Positions 11,566 to 22,962 of a stretch of DNA of 64,000 nt are shown here, piece by piece. The notes beneath the pieces were generated by a model. It had not been told where the DNA came from. It worked only from the letters and a program-made list of their open reading frames with translations, and did no database searches. The position numbers and the translations under genes are program-made. Every line of letters starts with the position of its first letter. The first letter of the stretch is position 1. Source of the stretch: Haplomitrium mnioides (taxonomy: Eukaryota; Marchantiophyta; Haplomitriopsida; Calobryales); NCBI GenBank assembly GCA_049999725.1, contig JBNGIS010020584.1:60369-124368 (forward strand), written 5' to 3'.

Positions 11566-12277
11566 GTTGAAGAGAAACCCGCTCCAAGCTTGGCAATCTT
11601 CTCGCCCCTTATTCGTTGACAAACAAATTGCCCGGTTTGGCCCCAAGCCTCAACCTAGGTCCTGCAAAGGTCAAGAGAAGATTACCCTCTTAAATGATCT
11701 TGGCATGGTAGGGAGCGAATTGGTTATAAACATGCTTTTAGAATTCGACTAATGAGATAAGTCACAATGCGCTCATTGCTTCATGCTCTTTAGTGATGAC
11801 CTACATTTTCAACAAAGATCAAATGCATGGCGTGTCCTTATCTTTTACCCACATGAACTGATCTTTGCAATGATTGAAGCAAGATTGAAAGTTCTTTCTA
11901 TCAAAATTTTCTTCATAACAAATAGTAGAGAAATAAGGTAGTGTTGTCCCTCGCAAGGACACTAACTTTTTGGTACTAGCACCCGTTGTAACTAATGTGA
12001 ATATTTGACTTTTTGGTTGGACACCAATTGGCCTGATTTATGGTTAGTTGGAAAGAGGACTTCAAGGTTAATTCAATGCATCAAACATCAATTTGAATAG
12101 ATGTGTATCAAGGATAATATAAGTGTTTAAAGCGACATTTCTCAATGTTGTCCAAAAATTCTTCAAGAAAGAAAGCGACGAGTCATCCCCAATCAAATGA
12201 TGACATGTGGCAAGCACCCATTGGGAAAGCCACAAGACAACACATGAAGAATTTTGGAGGGGTGTGGATGAATTACG
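11566..12277. other. Unrecognised sequence on the left flank of the copia insertion
   Basis: There is no domain-bearing frame and no LTR similarity that I can find. It ends in the target-site copy TTACG (12273-12277). Sequence from 17834 rightward is the other side of the same pre-insertion locus, so 11566-12277 plus 17839-18127 were once contiguous. Confidence 0.4.
12273..12277. repeat. Target-site duplication, left copy (TTACG)
   Basis: TTACG lies immediately outside the left LTR and is repeated at 17834-17838 immediately outside the right LTR. A 6-bp reading (ATTACG) is also possible because the preceding base is A on both sides. Confidence 0.85.
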
Positions 12278-12621
12278 TGTAAGAATTCAATTGATCAGAT
12301 TAAACTCTCATCCTATTCATTCATGCATGTAATCTACTCGTGCACTGATTGGGAGCTCTTCTTCATTCAAGGAGGGAATGCTTACAAGGAATGGTCGGAT
12401 GTAGCAATGCTGCTCCCCGTATTAATCCCACTGGGGTAGCAACCGCTACCAACTACTGCTAACTACAACTGACTGTTATAACTATATAACACTACTACAT
12501 GAGTAAGACTAATCGCTCATGCACTAATCAAGATTAGCACTAATGCTAATATAACATAACATAACATAATAGAAATTAAGGTTGAGACACTACAGGTATA
12601 ATAATAATTATATCTCTAATA
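12278..12621 (-). repeat. 3' LTR of copia 1
   Basis: It matches the right LTR across its length, from TGTAAGAATTC to ATCTCTAATA. A short ATAAC-type repeat near 12548-12575 is expanded relative to the right copy. In element orientation the LTR begins TATTAG and ends TTACA, so its 5' end is not the usual TG. A TATATAG element (minus strand, near 12481-12489) is shared with the other LTR and may be the promoter TATA box. Confidence 0.92.
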
Positions 12622-12640
12622 CTCACACTTAAGGTCTAAC
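12622..12640 (-). promoter_or_regulatory. Polypurine-like tract of copia 1
   Basis: On the minus strand this reads ACCTTAAGTGTGAG next to the 3' LTR start TATTAGAG. It is purine-rich and sits where the plus-strand primer should be. It is a weak tract and is assigned mainly by position. Confidence 0.45.
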
Positions 12641-12649
12641 CCTTGTATT

Positions 12650-13169
12650 TCTGTCCATCTACCATCCCCATCATGCCAATAAGAAGATGGTGCCTATTCC
12701 CAGAGAGTCCTTTTGTCAAGATGTCAGCTGTCATTTCATTTGTGCGACACTAAACAATATAGACAACTCGTTCTCTCACCAGGTCACGTACATAATGATA
12801 TTGGACATCAATATGCTTTGTCCGATTGTGTAACCTTGGGTTGTGGAGAAGTGCTATGGCACTCTGATTGTCACAGTATACTTGAGTATTAGACTGTGCA
12901 CATCCAAGATCAGACAAAAGTCGTCGAAGCCATACCACTTCAGTAAAAGCCCTGGATAATGCCATATACTCTGCCTCAGTACTTGAGAGTGCGACGGCCT
13001 TCTGCTTCTTACTTGCCCATGACACAACAACATTTGATATAAGTAAACAATACCCGGTGGTAGACTTTCGTGTGTCTAAGTCTCCTCCATAGTTAGAGTC
13101 ACAATATCCATACAAAGCCATAACAGAGTCTTTGCAACGGTAGCTGATACCCCTCTGTGAACTCCCCTT
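12650..13169 (-). pseudogene. copia 1 RNase H
   Basis: The domain shows the Ty1/copia RNase H signature: YGYCDSNYGGDLDTRKSTTG with the first catalytic Asp (about 13115-13055), WASKKQKAVALSSTEAEYMA with the catalytic Glu (about 13025-12960), VYCDNQSAIAL (about 12880-12840) and KHIDVQYHYVRD. An in-frame stop follows RYxxG upstream near 13170. Another stop follows VVYIV at 12750, after which the same frame continues to a TADILTKGLS tail typical of the C-terminus. The enzyme would remove RNA from the RNA-DNA hybrid during reverse transcription. Confidence 0.88.
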
Positions 13170-14321
13170 CTAATATCTGAATATTCTCTTCACTGCAGTC
13201 CAATGCTTTTGTCCCGGATTCTCCATGTATTGAGCAACTGTGCTGACAGCAAAGGAGATGTCTATGCGTATGCAAATCATTGCCCACATAAGGGTGCTAA
13301 CAACACTGGAGTAGGGTATATTTTCCATTGACTGCTTGTCATTGTCAGTTACAGGACAATCATTTATGGTCAATCTAGCACCTCGGTCAACAGGGCTGCA
13401 TGATGATTTGCAGTCCAACATGGAAAACCTATCCAAGACTTCCAAGACATAGCGTTGTTGGGAAAGGTGGATCCATCCATCACCCATGTTCCTAGTGATC
13501 TCCATTCCAAGACAGTAGTGAATCTCTCCCATGTCTGTCATTTCGAACCCCTACATTAGAGAATTCTTAACATGTGCCAACAACTTGATGTCATTGTTGG
13601 CAAGGGCTATGTCATCGACGTATAACGCAAGTATCACAACACTCATATCGCTTTTATACAAGTAAACATTAGAGTCTGCATCAGACCTATGGAATTCCAA
13701 CTCAAGCAAAAATGAGTCCATCTTTTGATACCACAATCGAGATGACTACTTCAGTCCGTATAATGCCTTGTTCAATTTACAGGCAATTCCCTCTCTACCA
13801 TGACCATCCACACCTTCTAGGATGGACATATAAATATCTTCCTCTAATATGCCATTGAGAAAAGCAGTCTTTACATCAAGTTGATGTACCTCAAGGTCAT
13901 ATTGAGCTGCAATTGCTAAGATCACAAGAATGGAGGTGATCTTTACCACTGGTGAATATGTCTCCGTGTAGTCAACACCATAAACTTGTGTGAATCCTTT
14001 CGCAACCAACCTTGCCTTAAACCTGCCAACAGTGCCATCAGCATTGTACTTAACTTTGAATTTCCATCTGCATCCAACAGGTTTCCTGCCTGCTGGAATT
14101 GGTGACACTGTCAAAGTTTCATTCTTGGCTAAAGATACCAGTTCATCTGCAACAGCTTGCTGCCATTTAGATCCTTCAGGGCTGCTGAGTGCCTCTGCTA
14201 GGGTATCAGGCTCTACGACCCTAGGTAATCCAGCCGAGAATAATGCCCTCTGACTCTTGTGGCTGAACTTGGCATCATCATAGAAATCCAGTGCTTTCTT
14301 GGTCCTAGTGCTCCTCCTCAA
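13170..14321 (-). pseudogene. copia 1 reverse transcriptase
   Basis: The frame opens with RRSTRTKKALDFYDDAKFS (integrase-RT linker) and continues through WKFKVKYNADGTVGRFKARL, YTETYSPVVK (about 13960-13930), HQLDVKTAFLNGILEEDIYM with the first catalytic Asp, and KALYGLK. An in-frame TAG follows where family members have Gln. LYVDDIALAN (about 13640-13610) holds the intact YVDD catalytic pair. MGEIHYCLGMEI and a YLMWAM-like connection region follow. At least two premature stops (13746, 13551) break this otherwise well-preserved domain. Confidence 0.9.
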
Positions 14322-15999
14322 TGCAAGGCTGGAGGGACCATGATGTAAAGGTGAAGCAGGTTCTCCAGGCCTGCGTTGTGATCATCAGTGGTAGGATTTG
14401 AAACTCCCACTGGAACTAGCACTGGTGATAATTCTGATGCTCCCACTGGAGCTGGAGGAGGAGTTGAGGATGCAACTGATGGAGTAATGCTGATGTCATG
14501 ATGATCAGGGGATGGTGCAATGAGCATAGTGTCAATGGGTGCATCATCGTACCGCACAGTGTCATCATTCTGTTCTCCCATGCTCACAATTGCATTCTCA
14601 ACAAATTTTACATCTCTGGAAATATGAATGCGTTGATTGGATGGCTGCAGTAATCTGTATGCCTTGGCACATTCATCATATCCCAAGAAAATGCATTCCA
14701 CTGACTTCTTGTCAAACTTTGCCCTCAGGTCCTTGGGGATCAATGCAAAGGCCTTGGAGCCAAAGATCCTCAAATGTGAGAGAATTGGCTTGTGGCCATG
14801 CCATAGTTCATATGGGGTCTTCCCTTCTACAAGTGCCTTGGTGGGAGACCAGTTCTGCAGATAGGTGGCTGTCATAATAGCCTCTCCCCAATAGGATCTC
14901 TTGAGCCCAGAATGCAGAAGCATTGCCATAGCTGCCTCAACCAATGTCCGATTCTTTCTTTCTGCAACACCATTCTGCTCAGGTGTATAGGGAGTTGTGT
15001 ACTGGCGCAAAATTCCATTCTCCAGGCAATAGTTGTTGAACTAATTAGACTTGTACTCACCACCATTGTCAGTTCTCAAAGCTTTGAGTTGTCTCCCCAC
15101 TTGCTTTTCAACCAAAGCCTTATAAGTTCTGAATTGCTGATAGGCTTGTGATTTCTGAGTCAGCAAGTAGACAAATGAGTACCATGAGTAGTCATCAATG
15201 AACGTGATGAAATATCTATACCCAGAGTGGGTAGTTGAGGTCATGGGGCCACAGAGATCTGAGTGTACCAAAGCCAAAGCCTCTGTGGCTCGTGTGGAGC
15301 TGTGACTGGGGAACATGTCCCTGGTCTGTTTGGCCTTGATACAGGAGGTGCAATCTGGCAGGTTACTCATATCTGCCAGGTTAAATCAACAACCATGTTG
15401 TCATCACTCAATTTTTTCAACCTAGGGAGGCTGATGTGGCCAAGATGCCAGTGCCACAGTTCAACATCGGATACCAAGGCTGAAGCAGACGTTGCCACAT
15501 GGTTTGCACTGATAGATCTGCCTAGTAAGTACAGTTGATTGTGCATTATGCAGGTGGCTAAATGCTTTCCATATGGATTCATGAGTGTGCAGCGTCCATT
15601 CTTTATGACTGTTTGCCCTTTGGCATTGTCAAATTGGCTGACAGAGAATAAGTTTTTAAACATACCTGGCACATGTAAAACATTAGGTATTTCTCTGACC
15701 TGTCCATCACTCAAAGCAATTATAGCAGAGCCCATACCAGAGATGTATTGACTGCAATTGTCACCAAGATAAACAAAACGATCACTTGGATATGCTTCAT
15801 ACTGAGTGAAGCAGCTCTTATCATAAACCATGTGGGCAGTTGCTCCACTATCTAAGTACCACCCATCATCCTTCTTATCAGATGAATGTTCATCGAGGTT
15901 CAAAAGGGTTGCAAGGTAAAGCCGGTGGTTCTGCTTATCCTGTCCCTTCTTCTCATCACTCTGACTTGATGCCGTGTTCCCTTGGAACCTGTTTCTGGT
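14318..15999 (-). pseudogene. copia 1 protease and integrase
   Basis: The protease carries WYLDSGATAHMVYDKSCF (about 15865-15810), with the DSG active site of aspartic proteases. The integrase zinc-binding region is LWHWHLGHISLPRLKKL (about 15455-15405) and CTSCIKAKQTRD (15345-15310). The core has HSDLCGPM with the first Asp, FIDDYSWYSFVYLL, RTDNGGEYKS with the second Asp and PYTPEQNGVAERKNRT with the Glu (about 14995-14950). A frameshift lies near 15370 and a TAG codon at 15041 splits the DNGGEYKSN region from the following FNNYCLENG. The integrase C-terminal segment (HLRIFGSKAF, CIFLGYDECAKAYRL) is intact to about 14560. Confidence 0.9.
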
Positions 16000-16815
16000 T
16001 TGGTCAGGTGCCTTCCTCCTGCAATTTCTTGAAATATGACCAATTCCTATGCAGTTAAAACACTTTACCCCTTTTCTGAAGGTGCTCCCACTACTAGATG
16101 CCTGATTTGCAAGCATTGGAGTTGCTAGAGGTCTAGGTCCATTGTATCTGGACCTCTTGCAGTTGTTCACATACAGGGCAGACATGGAGTCTTAGAGTCC
16201 CTGCGTCTTTGCCATTGTCTCCTCCTGCAGGATATAAGTTATGAGCCTTTGCAGTGTCAAGTTTGGAGTGCCTCTTAAAGAACTCATCAAAGGCCTGTAA
16301 GAGGCTGGGAGACTTCTCATCAATGATAGAGTGGCATCTTCATCCTAGACCGGTGACCCTGCAGCAGATAGCTGTTCCATCAGAGACCTGAGTTCATGAA
16401 GGTGCTTTGTCAGACTGTCACCTTCTCTCATTCTTAGTGTGGCCAATCTGTCTCTGAGGTACATGTGGGTAACAACATCCTGGGATTCATATAGAAGTGA
16501 CAATGCATCCCATGCCTGCTGCGTATGTGCATGTGAACTCACATGAGACACCTGGTTGTTGTCAAGGCAATTGGTAATAATAGAGAGAGCAACTGAATCC
16601 TTGTGGTCCCATTCAGATCTGCTGCCTGGACCTGTTGGAGGTGTGTGTTGAGTTGGTGCCCCAAAGGCTGGAAGGGGGGTGACAAGCCTGGGGACAGACC
16701 CATCAACCACTTCCAGCAAATCTTCAGCTTTTAGAAAGAGCTTGACTCTGTGCTTCCAGACATGAAAATAACTCCCATAAAAGTAAGTGGGAATACCACT
16801 TACTTTTAGTGACAT
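16000..16815 (-). pseudogene. copia 1 gag with one zinc knuckle
   Basis: It starts at ATG 16815, about 670 nt after the PBS. The N-terminal half contains YFYGSYFHVWKHRVKLFLKA and YLRDRLATLRMREGDSLTKH, typical of the copia gag (UBN2-like) region. An in-frame stop near 16346 interrupts it, and the same frame continues through LMRSLPASYRPLMSSL to a CCHC knuckle, CFNCIGIGHISRNC (about 16063-16020). Protease follows in the same frame, as expected for a single gag-pol ORF. Confidence 0.87.
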
Positions 16816-17485
16816 CTTTGATTTGATTCAAGCCAAAATTGCTGATTGATGGAAAAATAACTCACAAATAATTGTTTTTCTCTTTCCTCTCTTCTTTTCC
16901 CTTTCTCTCTTCAAATTTCATACGTTGGAATCTGGCAGGGACTCCTTCGACAAAGTGCAAGATGAAGTCAGTTGGGAAAACTCTGATGAAAATTTTTCTT
17001 TTTTGGTGGAAGCAATGTGTGCCGCGCATCCCGCGAAGCACTTCGAGTATGGCTCAATCATGCGCTCACAGCACTCGTGAACATATCGTGTCGTGGTCGA
17101 GTAGCAATCCCGTCACCACACCAATAGGCAGACAAATCACCTGCAACTCGACGAATGCAATTTCTTCTTCTTATCGCATCGCCACAGCCCTGCAAACACA
17201 TTGCGGGGTCTTAACTAAGCAGCGAACAGATCGCGATGCCCCACGGCGTGAACGTATCACACGGACCAATCCTCCTGATTGATTTTCTTTTGCAGGGACT
17301 TCATCAACGATAGTCCACAGCATATCCCATCCTCACCACCTTAGGGATGTTATCAAAATCGAGGTCTGCTGGCAGCCAGTCCAGCAACCAATACAACAGG
17401 TCAATGGCTTCCTCCCAAAGGCCCCGCCACAGCGTTTCGAAGCTGTAGCCCGACACCTCTACGATTGCATGCAAAAACGAATTAT
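16816..17485 (-). other. copia 1 leader between PBS and gag
   Basis: This is the 5' untranslated leader of the element, read right to left. It is rich in A/G on the coding strand near gag (plus-strand TTTTCTCTTTCCTCTC at 16878-16893). I see no conserved frame; a plus-strand open stretch at 16872-17282 is antisense and has no domain. Packaging and dimerisation signals would be expected here but cannot be recognised by eye. Confidence 0.5.
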
Positions 17486-17497
17486 GCTCTGATACCA
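17486..17497 (-). promoter_or_regulatory. Primer-binding site of copia 1 (tRNA-iMet)
   Basis: On the minus strand TGGTATCAGAGC directly follows the 5' LTR terminus CTCACA with no spacer. This is the classic complement of the initiator methionine tRNA 3' end used by many plant copia elements. Confidence 0.92.
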
Positions 17498-17833
17498 TGT
17501 GAGAATTCAATTGATCAGATTAAACTTTCATCCTATTCATTCATGCATGTAATCTACTCGTGCACTGACTGGGAGCTCTTCTTCATTCAAGGAGGGAATG
17601 CTTACAAGGAATGGTCGGGAGTAGCAACGCTGCTCCCCGTATTAATCCCACTAGGTAGCAACCGCTACCAATTGCTGCTAACTGCTACTGACTGTTATAG
17701 CTATATAACACTAATACATGAGTAAGACTAATTGCTCCTGCACTAATCAAGATCAGCACTAATGCTAATATAGCATAACAGAAAGCAAGGTTGAGACACT
17801 ACAGGTATAATAATAATAATCATATCTCTAATA
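17498..17833 (-). repeat. 5' LTR of copia 1
   Basis: It runs from TGTGAGAATTC to ATCTCTAATA on the plus strand and matches 12278-12621. The inner end abuts the PBS and the outer end abuts the second TTACG copy, which fixes both ends. A TATATAG motif in element orientation (about 17700) is conserved in both copies. Confidence 0.92.
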
Positions 17834-17838
17834 TTACG
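17834..17838. repeat. Target-site duplication, right copy (TTACG)
   Basis: TTACG follows the right LTR and pairs with 12273-12277. Confidence 0.85.
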
Positions 17839-18127
17839 AGCATAAAAAATCAGTTCAACAACAGCTCTCATAATTCTGCTGAGTGCTATAGCTGTAGGCA
17901 ACAAAATCACAGACTCAAAGTCACATTGGAATGGTCTCGACCACGCGCTCTTGTCAGTGCTATCTAGATCTTGAAACTTTTCTAGTGCAGAAACGGATTG
18001 GGGAATTTGTTACTTTCAGCCCTTGGATGAATTTCTGTACCAAGGGTGGAGATCACAGAGGAATTCAAACTTGAGGGTGATATAACTCTTGGAAGAGCTT
18101 GTTATTCATCATTCTCATGAGGCTCTA
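17839..18127. other. Unrecognised flank between copia 1 and copy B
   Basis: This is the right half of the locus into which copia 1 inserted. I see no conserved frame. It ends in CATGAGGCTCTA directly before the LTR of copy B. Confidence 0.4.
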
Positions 18128-20374
18128 TGTTACTTGATGATATTAGGCCTTATGAGAAAATTCACGAGTTTAGAAGCATCGCTAGACCATTTCTTTGTTT
18201 TTGGGTGTGAAGACACTCCAGGGACATCAAGGTACTCAAGATAGTTAATCTAGAGAAAGGGAGCACTCAACTACCCATCTGTGAGGGCATTGAAATAAAG
18301 AGATCACAAGCGTGATAAGGGAAGAACTCACCATGAGGCTGAGGATGGAGTGATCAATTGAGGATAGGATCCTTTGAGGGATGGAGACTAGAGGAGAAAG
18401 GATGTAATCGATGATTTGAGGACAAATAGGGAGCTTTAGGCAACAGGGAGTGCCACAACTGCCATTCTCAACTATCAAAGTCGAGGTATGGCTTGAGGGA
18501 AAGAGAAAGAGAAGGCGCTCGCAATGCAAGTGTTATCAAAGGGAATAGGGAAGAATGAAGAATGCAACCTTCTGCAAGCAGCTGCAGCACAAGCCTTTAG
18601 AGGACACTCTGATCTATTGGGTGCAACTGGGGTCAATCAGGGTTGAGAAGATTTCATCCTTTTGATCCCATCTTTTTATTTTAGTTTTGTTGTTTCTATC
18701 AGGCCGGGTCAAAGCTACACAATTGATTGTACCAGAATTTTCCTTTTTTGATGGGGCATGACGGTCCAACTTCCCCTTGGTGGACAACGTTACACAGCGA
18801 TCTATCGGAAGAAGTCAACAATCTAGTCAAAAAGACGCTTATAAGATCCGCCGTCGGTTATCGGGTCTACCAACGTTGTCTGGTGTGATCAGGTTTAGCA
18901 ATTCATTCCAATCTTTCTTTTTGGGTCAGGCCAATCCTTCTTATCAGATCAGTCTATCAGATGGTTGACCATCGACGACCTCATAGAGGTGTCGCCACCT
19001 GAGCACTTGAGTACAGTATTAAAATTATAGTCGGGCGCTCCTCACAACCGTCTAATGGAGAGGCTGCCAAGTAAGGGTCAAGATGAAAAGCACGCAAGGA
19101 AAAGACAAACGAGCTAGGAGTATAGATAACTTCACTTTGAAGTGTGAAGGGTTGGTGTAACTAACAACTCCTGGATGCATATCGGTGTGTGCGTTGATGC
19201 ATTGTTGATGTCATCGGCCATGGACTAAGGTTGAGAGATTGATCTTGATGTATCAATGATGAGCTTGTGAGAGGGGAGCACAAAAAACAAAGAGTGGATT
19301 TCTAATGACACTTCAATTGAAGAGAGTGTACTCCCGTTGGAGGGCTATCATGAGTGGAAGTGGTTTGGAGGGGCACAAAGAATCACTCAACAGAAGGCCC
19401 TAGAGACTCAGCGATCGAGGTGCACTCATTCTTGAAGGTGGACTAGCACTCCAAGGTAGATTGATACTTGAAGGAGAAGAGAGTTTCTTTGGCATGGGAT
19501 TCGTGAGAGGCACCTAAGGTGGTCTTGGGGTTGTCTCAACTCATGATTGCTCAAGCACGTCAGCCACAATAGTGTTGGGAAGGTGTTGCTAGTAAGTCAT
19601 TTAAAGGGGGCCAAAGGCAAGGGGTGGTTGCATTAGTGCTTGTACATTGCAGAGAAGATCTGGTGGAGGTTTCAAATGGAGTGGGTTCCAACAATCAGGT
19701 TGATTGTCTTTTCAGGGTGGAAGTTAAACAAGAACTCTTCCGAACTTGTGGAAGTACAAGAAAGACCTTCTAGCGATGGAAGTGGATAAACTATCTTGAT
19801 AGGGTGCGTGAGTGGGGGGTTGAAATGTTGCGAAAGTGACTGTGGTGATGTTGGAGTGTTGTTGGTTGTCGACACTATAGTGCTTTTGCAGTGTGAATAG
19901 TGTAGATATGTGGTGTAAACATTGTTGTGATATTAGTGCAAATACTCATTAGAGACTCTGCAAAGTAGGAGTAGAGTGTGGGAGGGTGAAGTACGGGTGC
20001 AGGAGTAGTTGGCCATGTATTTGTTTTGTGCAAAGGCTCTTATTGAGTTTTTAGAAGTAGTCTTGTAGTTGTTTTCCCCTTGGAGCAGCGTATACATGAA
20101 GTCTTAAAGCCACCCAAGGAGCAAGAATTGTTGGCTTGCTAGCTAGAAAGATATGAGCGGGTCTGGTGTTGTGGTTGAAGAAGAGATGTCGCGTTGTGGT
20201 TTCTTGGGGTTGGTGTTGTGTGTGCACACCACTAGGCAATGTATAGCCCTTAGTACGTAGAAGCAGTAAATTTGACTCCGGAGCCGTATCATAAAAGACT
20301 TTGTTATCTTTTGTTTTTCCTTTCTCTACGGAAAGGCGCTTTAAGGAGTTAAGACCAGGGAGAGGGGGGTGACA
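18128..20374 (+). repeat. 5' LTR of copy B
   Basis: It starts TGTTACTTGATG and shares GAGTTTAGAAGCATC (18167) with the copy A LTR, where the reverse complement lies near 3700. It ends GGGGGGTGACA at 20374, followed by the spacer and PBS. Its 18721-20290 part mirrors LTR fragment F (27262-29001), for example TTGATTGTAC-AGAATTTTCC and TTGGGGTTGGTGTTG. Its length fits the A and C LTRs rather than the 3.2-kb E/L type. Confidence 0.78.
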
Positions 20375-20382
20375 TAGATTTT

Positions 20383-20400
20383 TGACGCTAGAAGAAGGGA
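20383..20400 (+). promoter_or_regulatory. Primer-binding site of copy B
   Basis: TGACGCTAGAAGAAGGGA begins 8 nt after the LTR end. It differs by a few bases from the family consensus TGGCGCTAGAAGGAGGGC. Confidence 0.6.
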
Positions 20401-20562
20401 AAATGTTTTCAAGAACCTTTGATCAACCTCGAACCGGTTTATTGTCTTGATAAGTAAGCGTGCTTGGAGTGGGTGATGCTTGGGTTAAAAGCTAGGAGAG
20501 GCACAAAGTTTTAGTGTGGGAAGCTAGGGAAAATTCCTTCATTTGATAGCTATAAAAATCTC

Positions 20563-22962
20563 ATGGCAGAATCAGAACTTGGTTGGGAAAAATATGATTT
20601 TGGCTATCAAACACTTGAGTCCGAAGTGAGTTTTAAGGAGTACATCCGAAAGCAGAAGTGGACTTAGGTCAGAAAGATTTTGCACTCTGGTAGCGGATGA
20701 CTACTCTTCCAAGAGCAGATTGGGAGGTGTACCGCATTAAAGGATTATTGTGTGAAGTGATTAAATGGTTCCCTTTGAGTTGAAGAACATTTATTCCTCA
20801 TTGTTGAGTCACCATGCCATGGAGAGCTGTTCGAGGAACAAGAGCCAAAGGTGGAAGAGTCGTTACTTGACAATTTGAGCAAAAGAAATTATTGTTTGAA
20901 TAAGAACCTTTGAATGAAATTATCGTAAAAGCGAGGCCTCAGACTGAAGAGATGAACGCTAAGGAAGCTAAAGGCGATTATCCTTTGCGCCTACTAGGCC
21001 CGTGAAGAATCCACACATATTGAAGATCTTATATGATTTGCAGAAGGTGCTGAGAAGTAGGAGGTTGTGGAACTTTGTTGGTCCGATCTAGGATCACAAT
21101 CTACAAAGTAAGACAAGCCAAGGTCAATTCAATCTGGTCGATGTGGTGTCAGTGGAAATGGTTTTCACTTTCAGGGGAGAGTTTGTGCATTACTTGGAGG
21201 AAGTGGTGTTGAAGATTTTCAGGCTTCTCGAAGAAGATGTCTCTGAAGTGAAACTGAAGCAGGATGGTCATTTGGCCTATCTTTGTCCTGAGCCTTATGT
21301 GACCAATTATGGTTACAAAATCCAAGAACTCATAGATCCTCTATTGCAAGAATTTGTGCAAGCATTTGGAACCATTCTCTTCAAACCAAAACCTAGATAG
21401 GTAACCAAGAAAAGCCCTATAATTTGGTATGCATCTTTTATTTTGTATCACATGGAGGCCAATGGGTTGTGCACTCCAAAATAGATTGATTTCTTAGCAA
21501 AAGATAAACATATGATATCAGAAGATACTTTGTGGGAAGATGGCATCCCTAATAAGCCAGGTCACAAACCTTGGCAGATGCCTTCCATTGAGCCACTCCC
21601 TAGAGAACAGAATGCCATGAGGGTGTCCGAATCCCCCTATTTAAAGCCACATAAAAGAGCTAGAACGGAGGTGAAAGAGATGTGGATTCCGAAGGTACTT
21701 CCCATTCTTGCCGAAGAAAAGTTGCCAAAAGAGGTGGCAATCTACCTGTTGGCTTGTTAGATGCCAAGAGAGACAAAAACAATTGATATGATTGACTTGG
21801 AGGAAGGTAGTGTAGATTGGGGAAAAAAATCTAGAGGAGATATATGCCGAGAGGATGGCCGCATGAAAAGGAAATGAGGCAAGCCCCAGTTCAGATCTAA
21901 AAAGGGATTCTATTGCAAGTTCAGGTGTAATGCTATAAGTCTATGTAGTGGTGGATGATTTAATTGAATCCAACACTAATCCTCTGAAAGTAAGGAAAGA
22001 AGGGCCGGTGGAGGGTCTGCAACAAGTGGATGCACCATCAAAACTTGTTTTTGATATTCCATACCCTGATCCTATGGGAGGAGAAGAAGAAGAGGCAAAT
22101 GAACAAGAAGAGGGTCTGAAATCTCCTTTAGAAAGGTCTTCCAATATTCCTCCTGTAACTCAGAAGAAGGGAAAAGAAGTTGCCAAGGAGTCCAATATTG
22201 AGTGTGATCAGGGTGATTGGGAGAGTACCTACCATCAACTGAAGAGGAAAATTTCAAAGAAGGAGAATCGAATGGAAAACTTAATCCGCAAGGAGTGGGA
22301 GACATCAAAGACTCTAAGGAGAACGTTGACCCATCTGTAGAGGGATCGAGCTCGTGATGTAGAGGAATTGGCCAAGGTTGCATCCTTAACACAAAGATTG
22401 GCAACATCGGATACCTTAGTGCGACAATGAAAAGAGAGCTTTGCAATTGAGAAAGAAAAGCTTTCGAAAGTAACTTTGGAACTTCAAGAAGAGAAGATGT
22501 TGAGCCAACATTTGTTTGAAATGAAAACATTGCTACAATCCAAAGTTTGTAGAATGATTGGCAAAGTGGGAAATGTGGAGGAAAAGAGGAGATTGCATGA
22601 GACAAAAGAAAAAGAGTGGTTGAGGTTATCGAGGCCTTCTAGACATCAAAGGCAATTTGGGAGAAAAGAGCCAACACTTTACAATTAAAATTGGCTGAGT
22701 GGCAAATGGAAACATTGGAGAAAGAGAAGAGAGAATTTTCAGAAGATTTACTTATAGGCTGCTTGTGATGCCTTGGGTTTAAAGCAGATGTGAGACAAGG
22801 TGCAATAGGTTCAAAATCAAACACTTGATTGGATGGACACCAATATGCAAAGATTAGTATTTGATTTAGATGAAGCAAATCAAGAGGTTGCTAATGTAAG
22901 AGAGCAACTCGCAGTGCTAAGAGAAAAGCATTATTCTGAAGTAGCTCGAGACTTTTTCTGAG
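20563..22962 (+). pseudogene. ORF1 of copy B, extra gene between PBS and gag
   Basis: I do not recognise this protein. The first ATG after the PBS (20563) opens 34 codons beginning MAESELGWEKYDFGYQ before a stop. After a frame change, a conserved-looking stretch runs about 21000-21760 with single in-frame TAG codons: SRRLWNFVGPI, NLVDVVSVEMVFTFRGEFVH, HLAYLCPEPYVTNYGYKIQE, WYASFILYHMEANGLCTPK, LPREQNAMRVSE and LPKEVAIYLLAC. A third frame (about 21930-22962) gives an acidic region (GGEEEEANEQEEG) and then a long Lys/Glu/Leu-rich segment (YHQLKRKISKKENRMENLIR through LDEANQEVANVREQLAVLRE) that reads as a coiled coil of about 200 residues. The original protein was probably 700-800 residues. Position matches ORF1 of Ogre-type elements; capture of a host gene is the alternative. 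Confidence 0.55.

Larger units (their letters stand above)
12278..17833 (-). mobile_element. Structurally complete Ty1/copia retrotransposon, copia 1
   Basis: This 5556-bp minus-strand element has two LTRs (336 and 344 bp), an initiator-Met PBS, and gag, protease, integrase, RT and RNase H in copia order. Integrase precedes RT, which separates Ty1/copia from Ty3/gypsy. It is flanked by a TTACG duplication. The LTRs differ at about 19 substitutions plus a few indels by hand alignment, roughly 5-6 percent. The coding region has two frameshifts (near 15370 and 14320) and several in-frame stops, so it cannot act autonomously now. It is the only full-length element in the window. Confidence 0.93.

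Noticed and set aside
16872-17282. 136-codon plus-strand frame in the copia 1 leader
   Set aside because: It lies antisense in a noncoding leader with no domain.
22072-22605. 177-codon minus-strand frame
   Set aside because: It is antisense to the coiled-coil part of ORF1. The plus strand shows the heptad-like Lys/Glu/Leu pattern and lies in the gag orientation.
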